A DNA stretch of 64,000 nucleotides from Candidatus Dormiibacter spiritus (GCA_003244185.1 QHBT01000064.1:1-64000), one strand, 5' to 3'; positions 33,930-42,321 are shown, counted from the stretch's first letter. The notes: generated by a model not told the origin, from the sequence alone. Numbers and translations are program-made.

Positions 33930-35114
33930 TCACTCAGCGAGCAAATCGGCCGGTCGGCCCTGCCCGGCCGCCTCCTGCCAGACACCGCGCACCACAACCG
34001 CCTGCAGCTCGAGATCCGCCCCCAGCACCACCAGGTCAGCCTGCTTGCCCACCTCAACGCTGCCCAGCCACTTCGCCAAGCCCAGCACCTGGGCCGGCAC
34101 CTTGCTCGCGGCAGCGACCGCGGTGGGCAGAGACTGCCGAGTCTCTTGGACTGTGCGCCTAACCGCGCGATCCATGGTCAGCGTGCTGCCAGCGAGCGAG
34201 CCGCGCTCCTTCAGCGCGGGCCGACCTTCACTGACCCGCACCGCGAGCGAGCCAAGCTCATAGTCCCCATCCGGCATGCCGGCCGTCGCGATTGCGTCAG
34301 TGATGAGGGCGACGCGTCCCGGCGCGGCGTTGAAGACGATCTGGACCACCTCCGGGGCCACATGCACACCGTCGTTGATCAGCTCGCAGACGACCCGCTC
34401 ATCGCTCAGCAGCGCGCCGACCGGACCCGGATCACGATGGCTGAAGGGACGCATCCCATTGAAGAGGTGGGTGCCGACCCGGGCCCCAGCCTCGATGGCA
34501 GCTGACACCTGCTCGCTCGACGCATCTGTGTGGCCGACCGCCGCCACCGCACCCGCCGCCACGGTTCGCCGGACCAGATCCAACGCCCCTGGCGCCTCCG
34601 GCGCCACTGTCACCATGCGGATGCAGCCCCTGCCGATCTCGAAGAGCCGGGCCAGTGCTTCTGGATCGGGCGGCAGCATGAACCGTGGATCCTGGGCGCC
34701 ACAGCGCCGCCGGCTGAGGAACGGGCCCTCCAGGTGGCAGCCCAGCACTGCGGGCTCTTTCTGCTCGACCAGGGTCGCGATGCGGCGGACAGCTGCCTCC
34801 ATCCGGACCAGAGGCGCGCTGACGAGGCTCAGCAGCAGTCCCGTGGTGCCGTGGGCACGGTGGTAGGCGACAGCTCGGCGCACCTGCTCCGGCTCGCCGT
34901 CCACCACTGAGGCGCCCCCGCCGCCGTGGACGTGCATGTCGATGAAGCCAGGTGCCAGAAAGGCGCCGGCCAAGTCACGGCGGGGACCGTCAGCGACCGG
35001 CCGAGGGCCGGCCTCGACCGCCTCGATTCGGCTGCCGCTGATACGCAGCCAGGCCTGATCGACGACTCCAGCGGGCGTGACGAGGCGCGCATTATGGAGA
35101 ATCAGCGAGCTCAC
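33930..35114 (-). CDS. nagA: N-acetylglucosamine-6-phosphate deacetylase
   Basis: 394 aa. Amidohydrolase metal motifs FIDMHVHGGGG (HxH), LGCHLEGPFLSRRRCGAQDP (the Glu ligand), AVGHTDASSEQ, GTHLFNGMRPFSHRDPG and ALITDAIATAGMPDG (catalytic Asp) are all diagnostic of NagA. It deacetylates GlcNAc-6-P in amino-sugar or cell-wall recycling. nagB and the transporter are not adjacent. The C-terminal TVGKxADLVVLG-type end is complete (SVEVGKQADLVVLGADLE). Confidence 0.92.
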   Translation of the reverse strand: MSSLILHNARLVTPAGVVDQAWLRISGSRIEAVEAGPRPVADGPRRDLAGAFLAPGFIDMHVHGGGGASVVDGEPEQVRRAVAYHRAHGTTGLLLSLVSAPLVRMEAAVRRIATLVEQKEPAVLGCHLEGPFLSRRRCGAQDPRFMLPPDPEALARLFEIGRGCIRMVTVAPEAPGALDLVRRTVAAGAVAAVGHTDASSEQVSAAIEAGARVGTHLFNGMRPFSHRDPGPVGALLSDERVVCELINDGVHVAPEVVQIVFNAAPGRVALITDAIATAGMPDGDYELGSLAVRVSEGRPALKERGSLAGSTLTMDRAVRRTVQETRQSLPTAVAAASKVPAQVLGLAKWLGSVEVGKQADLVVLGADLELQAVVVRGVWQEAAGQGRPADLLAE

Positions 35115-35226
35115 CTGGTGACGAGCTGCTCCAACTTCGTCACAGGCGTCTGCCTAGCATCTCCGGGCATTATGCGTGAGTCCTGCAGTGCTCTGGACGT
35201 GCCTGTGGTGGGCTAGAAAAAGGAGA

Positions 35227-35397
35227 CGGTGGCCCGCTTGCGCGAACCACCGCTTCCCAGGGGAGCAAGGTCTTGGGGAGAGGCGGCGGCCCGCTTTCGC
35301 GAACCACCGCCTGTTGGGAGGAAGGGTTCTCCTGAAAAGGCGGCGGCCCACTTTCGCGAACCACCGCCGGCATGGGAGGAAGGGTGTTTTTCTTTCT
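35227..35397. repeat. Three tandem 57-bp units
   Basis: The units start at 35227, 35284 and 35341 with an exact 57-base period. Each begins CGG(T/C)GGCCC(G/A)CTTNCGCGAAC and continues CACCGC. The GGYGG and CCACC arms make a small hairpin in every unit, and the remaining ~30 bases vary. The third unit ends in a T-rich run (GTGTTTTTCTTTCT). The rest of the 35115-35591 gap between nagA and the DUF1800 gene shows no gene. Three hairpins plus the terminal T-run suggest a small structured RNA or a stacked terminator. Confidence 0.75.
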
Positions 35398-35591
35398 ACT
35401 GCTAGGACGCTCCAGCGTGGCGCATTGTTCAGTTGACACATGATTGAGGTTGGGCGCCAACCCGAAACCGGGCTTGCTGACTCTCGATGGTCCGGATATG
35501 AGAGTGCCAACCGCCATATAGGAGGACCGCAATTACAAAGGCTTGACACTGCGGTGACCACGGTGCGAGCGCCGCGCGGTTCAATGCTGAC

Positions 35592-37067
35592 ATGACAGTC
35601 GCCGCGCCCGAGGAAAGCAGCTCGGTTCCAGCCCAACCGCGTCGTGGCCGCATCACGCGGCGACAAGCGCTGGCGGCGGCCGTGGCCGGCGGGGCGGGGA
35701 TCGGCGGCCTCCGGCTGCTGGCTCTGGCGCCAGCGGTACAGCAGGCACTGAGCGGCGGCCATGGCAGCGGTCTCGACTGGGTATCACCTCTCAACTCCGA
35801 GACAGCGCGGGTGAACCACCTCCTCCGCCGCACCACTTTCGGCGCCTCTGCCGCCGAGCTGGAACAGGCCGGCTCGGACGGCTACAACCGCACTCTCGAG
35901 CGGCTGCTGGAAACGCCGCCCCAGCAGCCGCCGCCCTACGAACTGCTCGGCGGCTACGGCGTCGGCCCGGCAGCGCTCCAGAACTGGTGGCTGCAGCATA
36001 TGCTCACCAGCAAAACGCCGTTTGCCGAGCGGATGACGCTGTTCTGGCACAACCACTTCACCAGCGACTACCGGAAAGTCGGGGTCCGCGACCCCTTCAT
36101 CTACTGGCAGAACCTGACCTGGCGGAACATGGCGCTGACCGATCTGGGCTCCATGCTGACCAAGGTCACCAGCGACCCGGCCATGCTGCGCTATCTCGAT
36201 CTTGCGACCAGCACCGGCGCCAACCCCAACGAGAACTACTCCCGCGAGCTGATGGAGCTGTTCACGCTCGGTGTCGGCAACTACAGCGAGGACGACGTGC
36301 GGGCGGCTGCCGCGGCCCTGGCTGGTTGGCGGGAGCCCACAGCCGATGGCTCAGTCGAGGCAACGCTGGATCAGAAGAATGGCGTCACCCGCCGCTATCC
36401 CACCTGGAGTGGTCAGGCGTCAGGTCAGTTCGCTCCCAACCGCGCTTATCGGGGCGGCCCACTCAAGTTCCTCGGCAAGACTCAGGCCTGGAGCACCGAG
36501 CCTGTGCTGAAGCAGCTGTTGGCCGAGCCGGCGACAGCTGAATTCATCTCGCGCAAGGTGGCTGTCCACTTCGTGACGCCTCAGCCCGACGGTGGCTACG
36601 TCAAGCGGCTGGCGGATAGGTTCCGCTCCAGCGGCTACGACATGAGGACGCTGCTGCGAGAGGTCTTCACGAGTCAGGAGTTCACCACAGGCAGCTATCG
36701 AGCCTTGGTCAAGTCTCCCATCGAGTACATGGTCTCTGGGCTCAAGGCACTTGGCAATACAGGACCCCAGGCTGTCACCCTGGCCGGGGCCTTCTCTCAT
36801 CTGATGGGACAGGTGCTGTTCGACCCGCCGGACGTGGGCGGCTGGCCGAACAACGACTCCTGGGTTTCTTCCAACACGATGCTGGCCCGGGTCAACTTCG
36901 CCACCGCGGCACTGACTCTGACCAAGCAGCTGCCCGCCGCCGGCTCCGCGCTCGGACACCTTGACTCCGTCTTGGGCAAGCAGACAGCCAGCCTGCTCAA
37001 CCAGGCTCCAGACGACCACGCTCGCTGGTTCATCGCCCTGGCCTCGCCAGAGTTCCAACTGAAGTAG
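35592..37067 (+). CDS. DUF1800 family protein with Tat signal
   Basis: 491 aa. A twin-arginine-like N-terminus (RRGRITRRQALAAAVAGGAG, residues about 17-36) leads into the DUF1800 domain: VNHLLRRTTFGASAAELEQA, PFAERMTLFWHNHFTSDYRK, NPNENYSRELMELFTLGVG and ADRFRSSGYDMRTLLREVF. DUF1800 and DUF1501 genes are habitual neighbours, as here (DUF1501 begins 8 bases later). Both are exported folded by Tat. Function unknown; heparinase/sulfatase-like or surface roles have been proposed for other members. Confidence 0.88.
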   Translation: MTVAAPEESSSVPAQPRRGRITRRQALAAAVAGGAGIGGLRLLALAPAVQQALSGGHGSGLDWVSPLNSETARVNHLLRRTTFGASAAELEQAGSDGYNRTLERLLETPPQQPPPYELLGGYGVGPAALQNWWLQHMLTSKTPFAERMTLFWHNHFTSDYRKVGVRDPFIYWQNLTWRNMALTDLGSMLTKVTSDPAMLRYLDLATSTGANPNENYSRELMELFTLGVGNYSEDDVRAAAAALAGWREPTADGSVEATLDQKNGVTRRYPTWSGQASGQFAPNRAYRGGPLKFLGKTQAWSTEPVLKQLLAEPATAEFISRKVAVHFVTPQPDGGYVKRLADRFRSSGYDMRTLLREVFTSQEFTTGSYRALVKSPIEYMVSGLKALGNTGPQAVTLAGAFSHLMGQVLFDPPDVGGWPNNDSWVSSNTMLARVNFATAALTLTKQLPAAGSALGHLDSVLGKQTASLLNQAPDDHARWFIALASPEFQLK

Positions 37068-37074
37068 GTAAGAC

Positions 37075-38373
37075 ATGACTGAAGAGATTGGGATCAACCG
37101 TCTTGACCGCCGCTCCTTCCTCCGTTCGGGGCTAGTCTTCGGCGCCGGTGCCGCCGCCCTGGCGGCCGGCTACGCGGCAGTCCCTGACGCATTCGCCCGA
37201 GCCGTTTACGCCGCCAAGACCAACGGCGTCCAGAACGACCACGTGCTGGTCATGATCCAGCTTGCAGGCGGCAACGACGGCCTCCGCACTGTGATCCCGC
37301 TCACGGATCCCAAGCTTCACGATCTCCGGCCCAAGCTGGCCGGGATGTCGCTCGCGGGCGCTCTGCCCATCACCGCAGAGTTCGCTCTGAATCAGAACCT
37401 GAAAAATCTGAAGGGCCTCTGGGACCAGGGCAAACTCGCTGTGGTGCAGGGCGTTGGCTACTCCCAGCCCAGCTTCTCGCACTTCGAGTCGACGCGCATT
37501 TGGGAGACTGGCGATCCGTCTCTGCGCCAGGTCAACGGCTGGCTGGGCCAGACGTTGGCCCAGCACTACGACAGCGCGGGTCACCCCCTGACCGGCTGCG
37601 CCTGCGGCGCCACCGACACGCCGGGCGCCCTGCGCGATCTGCAGGCCACCATGACTGTGATCAGCGACCAGAAGAAGTACGGCTTCACTGGCGGCAGCGA
37701 GGTGGAGGCAGCCGTGGGCGCGCTCTACCAGGGCACGCCAGGCATCTACGGCGCGCTTTTCGACAGCTCCATCGCGACAGCTGGTGAGAGCGTCAACGCG
37801 CTGCGCACCTCAGCCGCCAACTACCAGCCCCAGGCCACCTATACCGATCAGGAGCAGCTCGTCTATTCGTCCAAGAACCAGCTTGCCTCAGCCCTGCAGC
37901 TGGCGGCCGAGCTCATCACGACAGGCACCGGCGTGCGGCTGCTCCACGTAACGCTGGGCGGCTTCGACACCCACTACACCGAACTGACGCGTCACGACGA
38001 CCTGATGGGCTACGTCGACAGCGCGGTCGGAGCCTTCTACCAGGATCTGGCCGCCCACGGTATGGCGGACAAAGTGCTCATCGCCACCTGGTCGGAGTTC
38101 GGCCGCCGGCCCAAGGAGAACGCGTCGGGCGGCACCGACCACGGCTCCGCGTCGCCGGTGTTCCTGATCGGCAATCCCGTGAAGGGCGGCCTCTACGGTG
38201 CCGCGCCCAGTCTGACCGACCTCGATCCAACCAACAACCTCAAGTACACGGTGGATTTCCGCTCGGTCTATCAGGAGATCCTGGCTGGGCATCTTGGCGC
38301 CGACCCGAAGGAGATCCTGGGCCAGAGCTTCGACCGGCTGGGCGCTCTGCGGCAGCCGGCGCTGGCCTACTGA
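37075..38373 (+). CDS. DUF1501 family protein with Tat signal
   Basis: 432 aa. The Tat motif DRRSFLRSGLVFGAGAAAL is followed by a DUF1501 alkaline-phosphatase/sulfatase-like domain: VLVMIQLAGGNDGLRTVIPL, LAVVQGVGYSQPSFSHFEST, VTLGGFDTHYTE (Asp-His pair), VLIATWSEFGRRPKENASGG and TDHGSASPVFLIG. These keep the metal-ligand-like D/H residues. It is translated 7 bases after the DUF1800 stop. The next small gene starts at the base after its own stop, so at least three genes form one transcript. Confidence 0.88.
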   Translation: MTEEIGINRLDRRSFLRSGLVFGAGAAALAAGYAAVPDAFARAVYAAKTNGVQNDHVLVMIQLAGGNDGLRTVIPLTDPKLHDLRPKLAGMSLAGALPITAEFALNQNLKNLKGLWDQGKLAVVQGVGYSQPSFSHFESTRIWETGDPSLRQVNGWLGQTLAQHYDSAGHPLTGCACGATDTPGALRDLQATMTVISDQKKYGFTGGSEVEAAVGALYQGTPGIYGALFDSSIATAGESVNALRTSAANYQPQATYTDQEQLVYSSKNQLASALQLAAELITTGTGVRLLHVTLGGFDTHYTELTRHDDLMGYVDSAVGAFYQDLAAHGMADKVLIATWSEFGRRPKENASGGTDHGSASPVFLIGNPVKGGLYGAAPSLTDLDPTNNLKYTVDFRSVYQEILAGHLGADPKEILGQSFDRLGALRQPALAY

Positions 38374-38601
38374 ATGCGGCCCGCTGGACTGAAGGCGGCC
38401 ACAACCTTGCTGACGGTGGGTTTCACCTGTCTGGCGGCGCTCTACGTCAACGCTCACGTGAAGAACGCCGCGGCGCCGCTGCATCCCGCTGTGGTGAACC
38501 GGCCCAGCGCTCCTGCGAGCCAGCCCGAGGGCAGCCTCAACCTCTCGCCCAGCGTGAAAACCGGCGACGTGACGCCGGTCACCTCGACGTATGCCTCCTA
38601 G
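38374..38601 (+). CDS. Small membrane-anchored protein, possibly the N-terminal part of an FMN-binding protein
   Basis: 75 aa. One N-terminal membrane helix (residues about 8-28), then a Pro/Ala/Ser linker, then SVKTGDVTPVTSTYAS and stop. In actinobacterial FMN-binding proteins encoded beside ApbE and ferric-reductase-like genes, such a linker and G-(D/P)-V-x-x-T-x-Y-stretch immediately precedes the FMN-binding domain, which is absent here. The reading frame ends at a TAG inside the target duplication of repeat B2. The ATG abuts the DUF1501 stop. It could equally be a genuine short protein. Confidence 0.5.
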   Translation: MRPAGLKAATTLLTVGFTCLAALYVNAHVKNAAAPLHPAVVNRPSAPASQPEGSLNLSPSVKTGDVTPVTSTYAS

Positions 38602-38917
38602 CCTGTCCGGTCCCCGAGTAGCTGAGACGCTCTTGGTTGAGGTCGTCCTCCCCCGCCCCGGGGGGAGGTAGGTGGGGGGCCTTGGATTGCAGGCCGGACC
38701 AGAGCGGCCATTTCGGTCCTTGGGCATCTCGCCGCAGCTCCTGGGCGCTCGAGAGGGGTTTGACCGACCTTGGACGCAAGGTCTCATCACAGGGCGGCGG
38801 GGGCAAGGCGGGCCGCTGACGCCCCCCTCCCAGCCTCCCCCCGCCCCGCGGGGGGAGGACACAAAATGCCTGCTCGGCTTCTCAAGATCTCGGGGACCGG
38901 ACATCCTAGCCTGTCCG
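38596..38917. repeat. Dispersed palindromic repeat, family B, copy 2, inserted in the apbE start region
   Basis: The element is flanked by a 14-bp perfect direct repeat TCCTAGCCTGTCCG (38596-38609, 38904-38917), a likely target-site duplication. A 15-bp perfect inverted repeat TGTCCGGTCCCCGAG / CTCGGGGACCGGACA lies at 38604-38618 and 38889-38903. The interior matches copy 1 at 32784-33099. Removing the element and one duplication joins ATGCCTCCTAGCCTGTCCG to AGCGGCGC, restoring an apbE start in the correct frame. Confidence 0.88.
38834..38868 (+). promoter_or_regulatory. Repeat-borne Shine-Dalgarno and start codon, sequestered in a hairpin
   Basis: CCTCCCCCC (38834-38842) pairs perfectly with GGGGGGAGG (38850-38858) across a 7-nt loop. 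The GGAGG at 38854-38858 is the Shine-Dalgarno of apbE, seven bases before its ATG at 38866. The equivalent hairpin in copy 1 has a compensating T-G pair. In mRNA the ribosome site would be masked. Confidence 0.6.
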
Positions 38918-39825
38918 AGCGGCGCTTTCAAGCGCTGGGCACTGACTGCCACGTGCTGGCGGTGGAAGCTAGCGCCGAACGGATGGACGGCGCAGTGGAG
39001 CACATAAGCGCTGCTCATCGGCGCTTCACCCGCTTCGAATCCGAGAGCGAGCTCAGCCGGCTCAATGCTGCGGCAGGCGGCTGGCACGCCATCTCCACTG
39101 ACCTGGAAGCGCTCCTGCGTGCCGCCTTGCGCAGCTGGGAAGAGACTGCGGGCTGGGTGCACGCCGGCGTGCTGCCGGCGCTGCTGGCGGCCGGCTACAC
39201 GAGGCCGCTGCGCCTCGGCCCCAGCCCGGCTCACGGGCCGCCGGGGCCGCCGCCGCCGCTGCCCACCATGCTCGCGGTCCTCCCGGGCAGGGCTCGGCTG
39301 CGGGCTGGCACCGCCATCGATCTAGGCGGCATCGCAAAGGGTTGGTTGGCCGATCAGCTGGCCGGCTGGCTGGCGCCGAACTGCCTGGTCAATCTGGGCG
39401 GCGACCTGTTCGCTCGGGGCGGCGGCCCGGACGACGCCGGCTGGCCGGTTCGAATGGCGGGCGTGACCCTGCTGCTGCGCGACCAGGGTGCTGCCACCAG
39501 CAGCAGCCAACGCAGAAGCTGGTGGTCGGCCGGCGGCCGGCAGCACCACCTGATCGACCCTCGCACGGGCCGCCCGTCCGAGAGCGATCTGGCCGAGGTC
39601 TCAGTGGTGGCCACCAGTGCTCTGGAAGCCGAGATGTGGGCCAAGACGGGACTTCTTCTCGGCTCGGAGCAGGCGCCCCTGCTGCTGATCGGCCGGACGC
39701 TCGGCTTCTGGCTGGGGATGCAAGGGGAGGCAGGCCTCCCCCTACAAAACCCCACCCGCCCCGCGGGACGGGAGACCTCGGTGAACGCACGCCTCCCCAC
39801 CCAAGCTGTTTCGCTGAGCGACTGA
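38866..39825 (+). CDS. apbE: FAD:protein FMN transferase (ApbE)
   Basis: 319 aa from the ATG inside repeat B2. Family motifs: FQALGTDCHVLAVE, HRRFTRFESESELSRLNAA (FAD-binding), RAGTAIDLGGIAKGWLADQL, CLVNLGGDLFARG, HHLIDPRTGRPSESDLAEVS and the metal-binding ATSALEAEMWAKTGLLLG. ApbE attaches FMN to Thr/Ser of exported flavoproteins. No signal peptide or lipobox is visible, so location is uncertain. Residues 1-14 (MPARLLKISGTGHP) derive from the repeat. The stop overlaps the start of the ferric-reductase-like gene (TGATG). Confidence 0.88.
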   Translation: MPARLLKISGTGHPSLSERRFQALGTDCHVLAVEASAERMDGAVEHISAAHRRFTRFESESELSRLNAAAGGWHAISTDLEALLRAALRSWEETAGWVHAGVLPALLAAGYTRPLRLGPSPAHGPPGPPPPLPTMLAVLPGRARLRAGTAIDLGGIAKGWLADQLAGWLAPNCLVNLGGDLFARGGGPDDAGWPVRMAGVTLLLRDQGAATSSSQRRSWWSAGGRQHHLIDPRTGRPSESDLAEVSVVATSALEAEMWAKTGLLLGSEQAPLLLIGRTLGFWLGMQGEAGLPLQNPTRPAGRETSVNARLPTQAVSLSD

Positions 39826-40379
39826 TGGATCAGCAGACGCTCTTTTGGGTGATCGGCAGGATCTCCGGCCTGGCCTCGTTTGCGACGCTGAGCCTCTCGC
39901 TCCTCACGGGCCTGGCACTCCGCACAGCCGTGCTTGACTTTCTCGGCCCCAACCGCGGCCTCCGCTCGCTGCACGAGTACACGGCGCTTCTCTGGCTTCC
40001 GCTGGGCGGCCTTCACATTGCCGGCCTGCTGCTTGACCAGACGGCTCGCGTAGGACCACTGGACCTGCTGGTACCGTTCCAGGCGCCCTACGACCCGCGT
40101 GGCCAACTTGCCATCGGTCTGGGAACGGTGACCCTCCAGTTGTTCCTTCTGGTCGCTCTGACCGGCTGGCTAAGGGGGCGCCTTTCGGGGCAGCTCTGGC
40201 GCTGGCTGCACCGCCTCTCCTACCTGGCGTTCGGCCTGCTCTTCCTGCACGCGGTTCTGGCAGGTACCGACTTCAGCGATCCGCTCGTCTCGGCGTTGAC
40301 GTGGTCGATGGCAGGCGCGCTGGCGGTGCTCAGTCTCGCCCGCATGGTCTGGGGCAGGCTCCCCGCTCGCCGAGCCTAG
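39825..40379 (+). CDS. Ferric reductase-like transmembrane heme protein
   Basis: 184 aa from the ATG at 39825, which shares one base with the apbE stop. Five hydrophobic segments are present. Histidine pairs that could hold b-type heme lie in HEYTALLWLPLGGLH and HRLSYLAFGLLFLH. Ferric-reductase-like/MsrQ-type domains carry electrons across the membrane. With ApbE this suggests a flavin-heme transmembrane electron-transfer chain. It has no cytosolic FAD/NADPH domain. The end overlaps the convergent PrsW-like gene by 4 bases. Confidence 0.8.
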   Translation: MDQQTLFWVIGRISGLASFATLSLSLLTGLALRTAVLDFLGPNRGLRSLHEYTALLWLPLGGLHIAGLLLDQTARVGPLDLLVPFQAPYDPRGQLAIGLGTVTLQLFLLVALTGWLRGRLSGQLWRWLHRLSYLAFGLLFLHAVLAGTDFSDPLVSALTWSMAGALAVLSLARMVWGRLPARRA

Positions 40380-41764
40380 ACGGCCAGGGCCTCACGCAGC
40401 TCCAGGATCTGGGACCGGCCCGCCGCCTCGGAGTGCGGATCGGCAGGCTTGCCCTGCTGTTCACGCTGCCACTTGAGGCGGGCCAGCCGGAGCTGCGCGG
40501 TCTGCAGCCGGGTGAGCCTGCGGTAGGTGCGCCAGCCGCCCAGTGCGAAGGCTGCGTAGCGGCTGTCCAGGCGCCGCCAGGCGCTGAGCAGGACTGGAAC
40601 CTCCCCCGCCCCGACCGCGCCGCTGGCGGCAGCCACCTCCTGCTCGAGCTGGCGGCGCAGACCCGCGCCCTCTACTTCCAGCCCCATCACCAGCACCAGC
40701 AGCACCACCACTGTGAAGGGGCCGGTCATGAGCACATTGCGCGCAGGGATGGAGATGAGCAGGAGCAGAGCGTTGCTGCTGGAGGTGGGAAACAGGGAAG
40801 CCCACGCGTCCCAGGAGAAGTGAGCGGCCACGGCCAGGAGGAGGCCGCCGAGGATGCTGAGGAAGCGCTGGTGCCGCTTGGGCAGCAAAGCTGCGGCTCC
40901 GATCCCGGCGCCGATCAGCGCCGTATAGGTGGGATGGCCCAAGAACATGCCCAGGACCTGCCTGATGAACCACTGCGCCACCCCAGCCGCCAGCGGGCCC
41001 ACCCAGGCGGGCCCGGCTTTCGGGTCGGGGACCAGACCTGAGAACAGGTAGTAAAGGTGGGCGATGTACGTCATCGTCTCCAGAAAGTTGAATCCGATGC
41101 CGACAGCGGCACCGTAAACGATCCCCGCCACCACGCCCTGGAAGCGCTCGCGCAGGACGAGATAGAGCAGGAAAACCGCCACTCCCTTGGCCACCTCTTC
41201 GTTGCTGCCGGCCATGAAAGCTATCGAGAGCTCAAGTGGCTGGCCCGGCACCAGGTCGTAGTTGGCCATCTGCCAGAGCGTCTCCGAGAGCGACACCAGG
41301 AGCGTGGCCGCCAGGGCTCCCCAGACGAGCGCCGCCAGCAGATAGGGCCAGGGCTGGCTGTCATAGCGGTCGAGCCAGCGCACCGCCAGCACAGCCAGGC
41401 CGGCGGTGGGCGCGCAGGCGAGGCCGGCGACCAGGGCCACCTCGGGGCCGGCCAGCAGCAGGTAGGTGAAGACGTCCATCACCACCAGCCAGCCCAGCAG
41501 GCCGAGGCCGAAGAGCAGCAGCGCTCGTCGGAGATGGCTCGAGCGGCGATTTGGTTCGCGAACCGCTCGCAGGCCGTAGACCCCGCCGGCCAGCGCCAGC
41601 CCGCCGGCCACCAGCCCGAACCAGCCGGTCCACTGCGGCGCTCCGTGGGAGCGTACGTTCGCCACCGAGGTGACGGCCATGGCCACCAGGAGCAGCACGC
41701 CGATGGCGCCGGCGCCCAGGAAGGCGCGTAGGGGACGGGCGGGGCGGGAGACAGCGACCGTCAT
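40376..41764 (-). CDS. PrsW-family intramembrane metalloprotease homologue
   Basis: 462 aa from the ATG at 41764. About 10 membrane helices. The PrsW signature motifs are present in order: GSNEEVAKGVAVFLLY (EE-x-x-K), GIGFNFLETMTY, LGHPTYTALIGAGIG and VAAHFSWDAWA, with the Glu/His residues thought to bind zinc. B. subtilis PrsW cleaves the anti-sigma factor RsiW; no anti-sigma gene is in the window. The C-terminal ~80 residues are cytosolic and basic. The start overlaps the upstream gene's stop by 4 bases. Confidence 0.8.
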   Translation of the reverse strand: MTVAVSRPARPLRAFLGAGAIGVLLLVAMAVTSVANVRSHGAPQWTGWFGLVAGGLALAGGVYGLRAVREPNRRSSHLRRALLLFGLGLLGWLVVMDVFTYLLLAGPEVALVAGLACAPTAGLAVLAVRWLDRYDSQPWPYLLAALVWGALAATLLVSLSETLWQMANYDLVPGQPLELSIAFMAGSNEEVAKGVAVFLLYLVLRERFQGVVAGIVYGAAVGIGFNFLETMTYIAHLYYLFSGLVPDPKAGPAWVGPLAAGVAQWFIRQVLGMFLGHPTYTALIGAGIGAAALLPKRHQRFLSILGGLLLAVAAHFSWDAWASLFPTSSSNALLLLISIPARNVLMTGPFTVVVLLVLVMGLEVEGAGLRRQLEQEVAAASGAVGAGEVPVLLSAWRRLDSRYAAFALGGWRTYRRLTRLQTAQLRLARLKWQREQQGKPADPHSEAAGRSQILELREALAV

Positions 41765-42270
41765 CTGTAGCGGTCGACGATGACACTGGTGCGGCCCACG
41801 ATCTCCAGGGGCAGTCCCCCGGAATAGCGCAGGATCATTAGCGTGTGGCGGCCGGGTAGGAGAGGCGTGGCTGTCTGACTCGACCGCACAGGCACCGGTT
41901 TGGCTGCCGCTGCCAGTTCCCCAGCCCTGGCCGGGCCCACCGAGCCCTCCACCTGTTGGAGCGCGCCGTACCACTTGGCCCCCACAGTTGTGGCCGCAGG
42001 CAGCGTTTCCCAGCTGACCAAGCCTGCAAACTCCTGACCGGCGGGAAAGTGTTGCCGCGGCTCGCCCTTGATGCTGCTGCTCGCCGGGTCATAGGTGTAG
42101 ACGCTGGCGTCGGTGTGCAGAGCAGAGTGGCGGCCAGGTGGCGAAGTGGCCAGAAACGTCACCAGCCCGACCACCAGGATGATCAGGCCGGCGTAGCCCG
42201 CCAGCAGCATCGTGTGGTAGATCCGGCTCGGATTCTCGGGCTCATAGCGGCCCGACCTGGGAGAGGTCAT
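41761..42270 (-). CDS. Single-TM extracytoplasmic protein of unknown function
   Basis: 169 aa. One membrane helix (residues about 22-44) is followed by a ~120-residue external domain with no recognised family; it ends RTSVIVDRYR. It overlaps the PrsW-like gene by ATGA, so the two are co-translated, and it could be a partner or substrate of that protease (inference). No Cys, no lipobox. Confidence 0.55.
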   Translation of the reverse strand: MTSPRSGRYEPENPSRIYHTMLLAGYAGLIILVVGLVTFLATSPPGRHSALHTDASVYTYDPASSSIKGEPRQHFPAGQEFAGLVSWETLPAATTVGAKWYGALQQVEGSVGPARAGELAAAAKPVPVRSSQTATPLLPGRHTLMILRYSGGLPLEIVGRTSVIVDRYR

Positions 42271-42321
42271 TCAGGACACAGAGGCTAACAAGGTCCGCAC
42301 GCCGCGGAGTAAGAGCGCCGA

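Noticed and set aside
35227-35397. CRISPR array
   Set aside because: Only three units, the conserved part is at one end of a 57-bp unit with partly similar spacers, and no cas genes are present.
35154-35762. Minus-strand frame with a 19-residue repeat (RRWFAKxGRRL) over the 57-bp units
   Set aside because: The repeat is a by-product of a period divisible by three. The frame overlaps the DUF1800 5' end and shows no start signal or protein-like composition.
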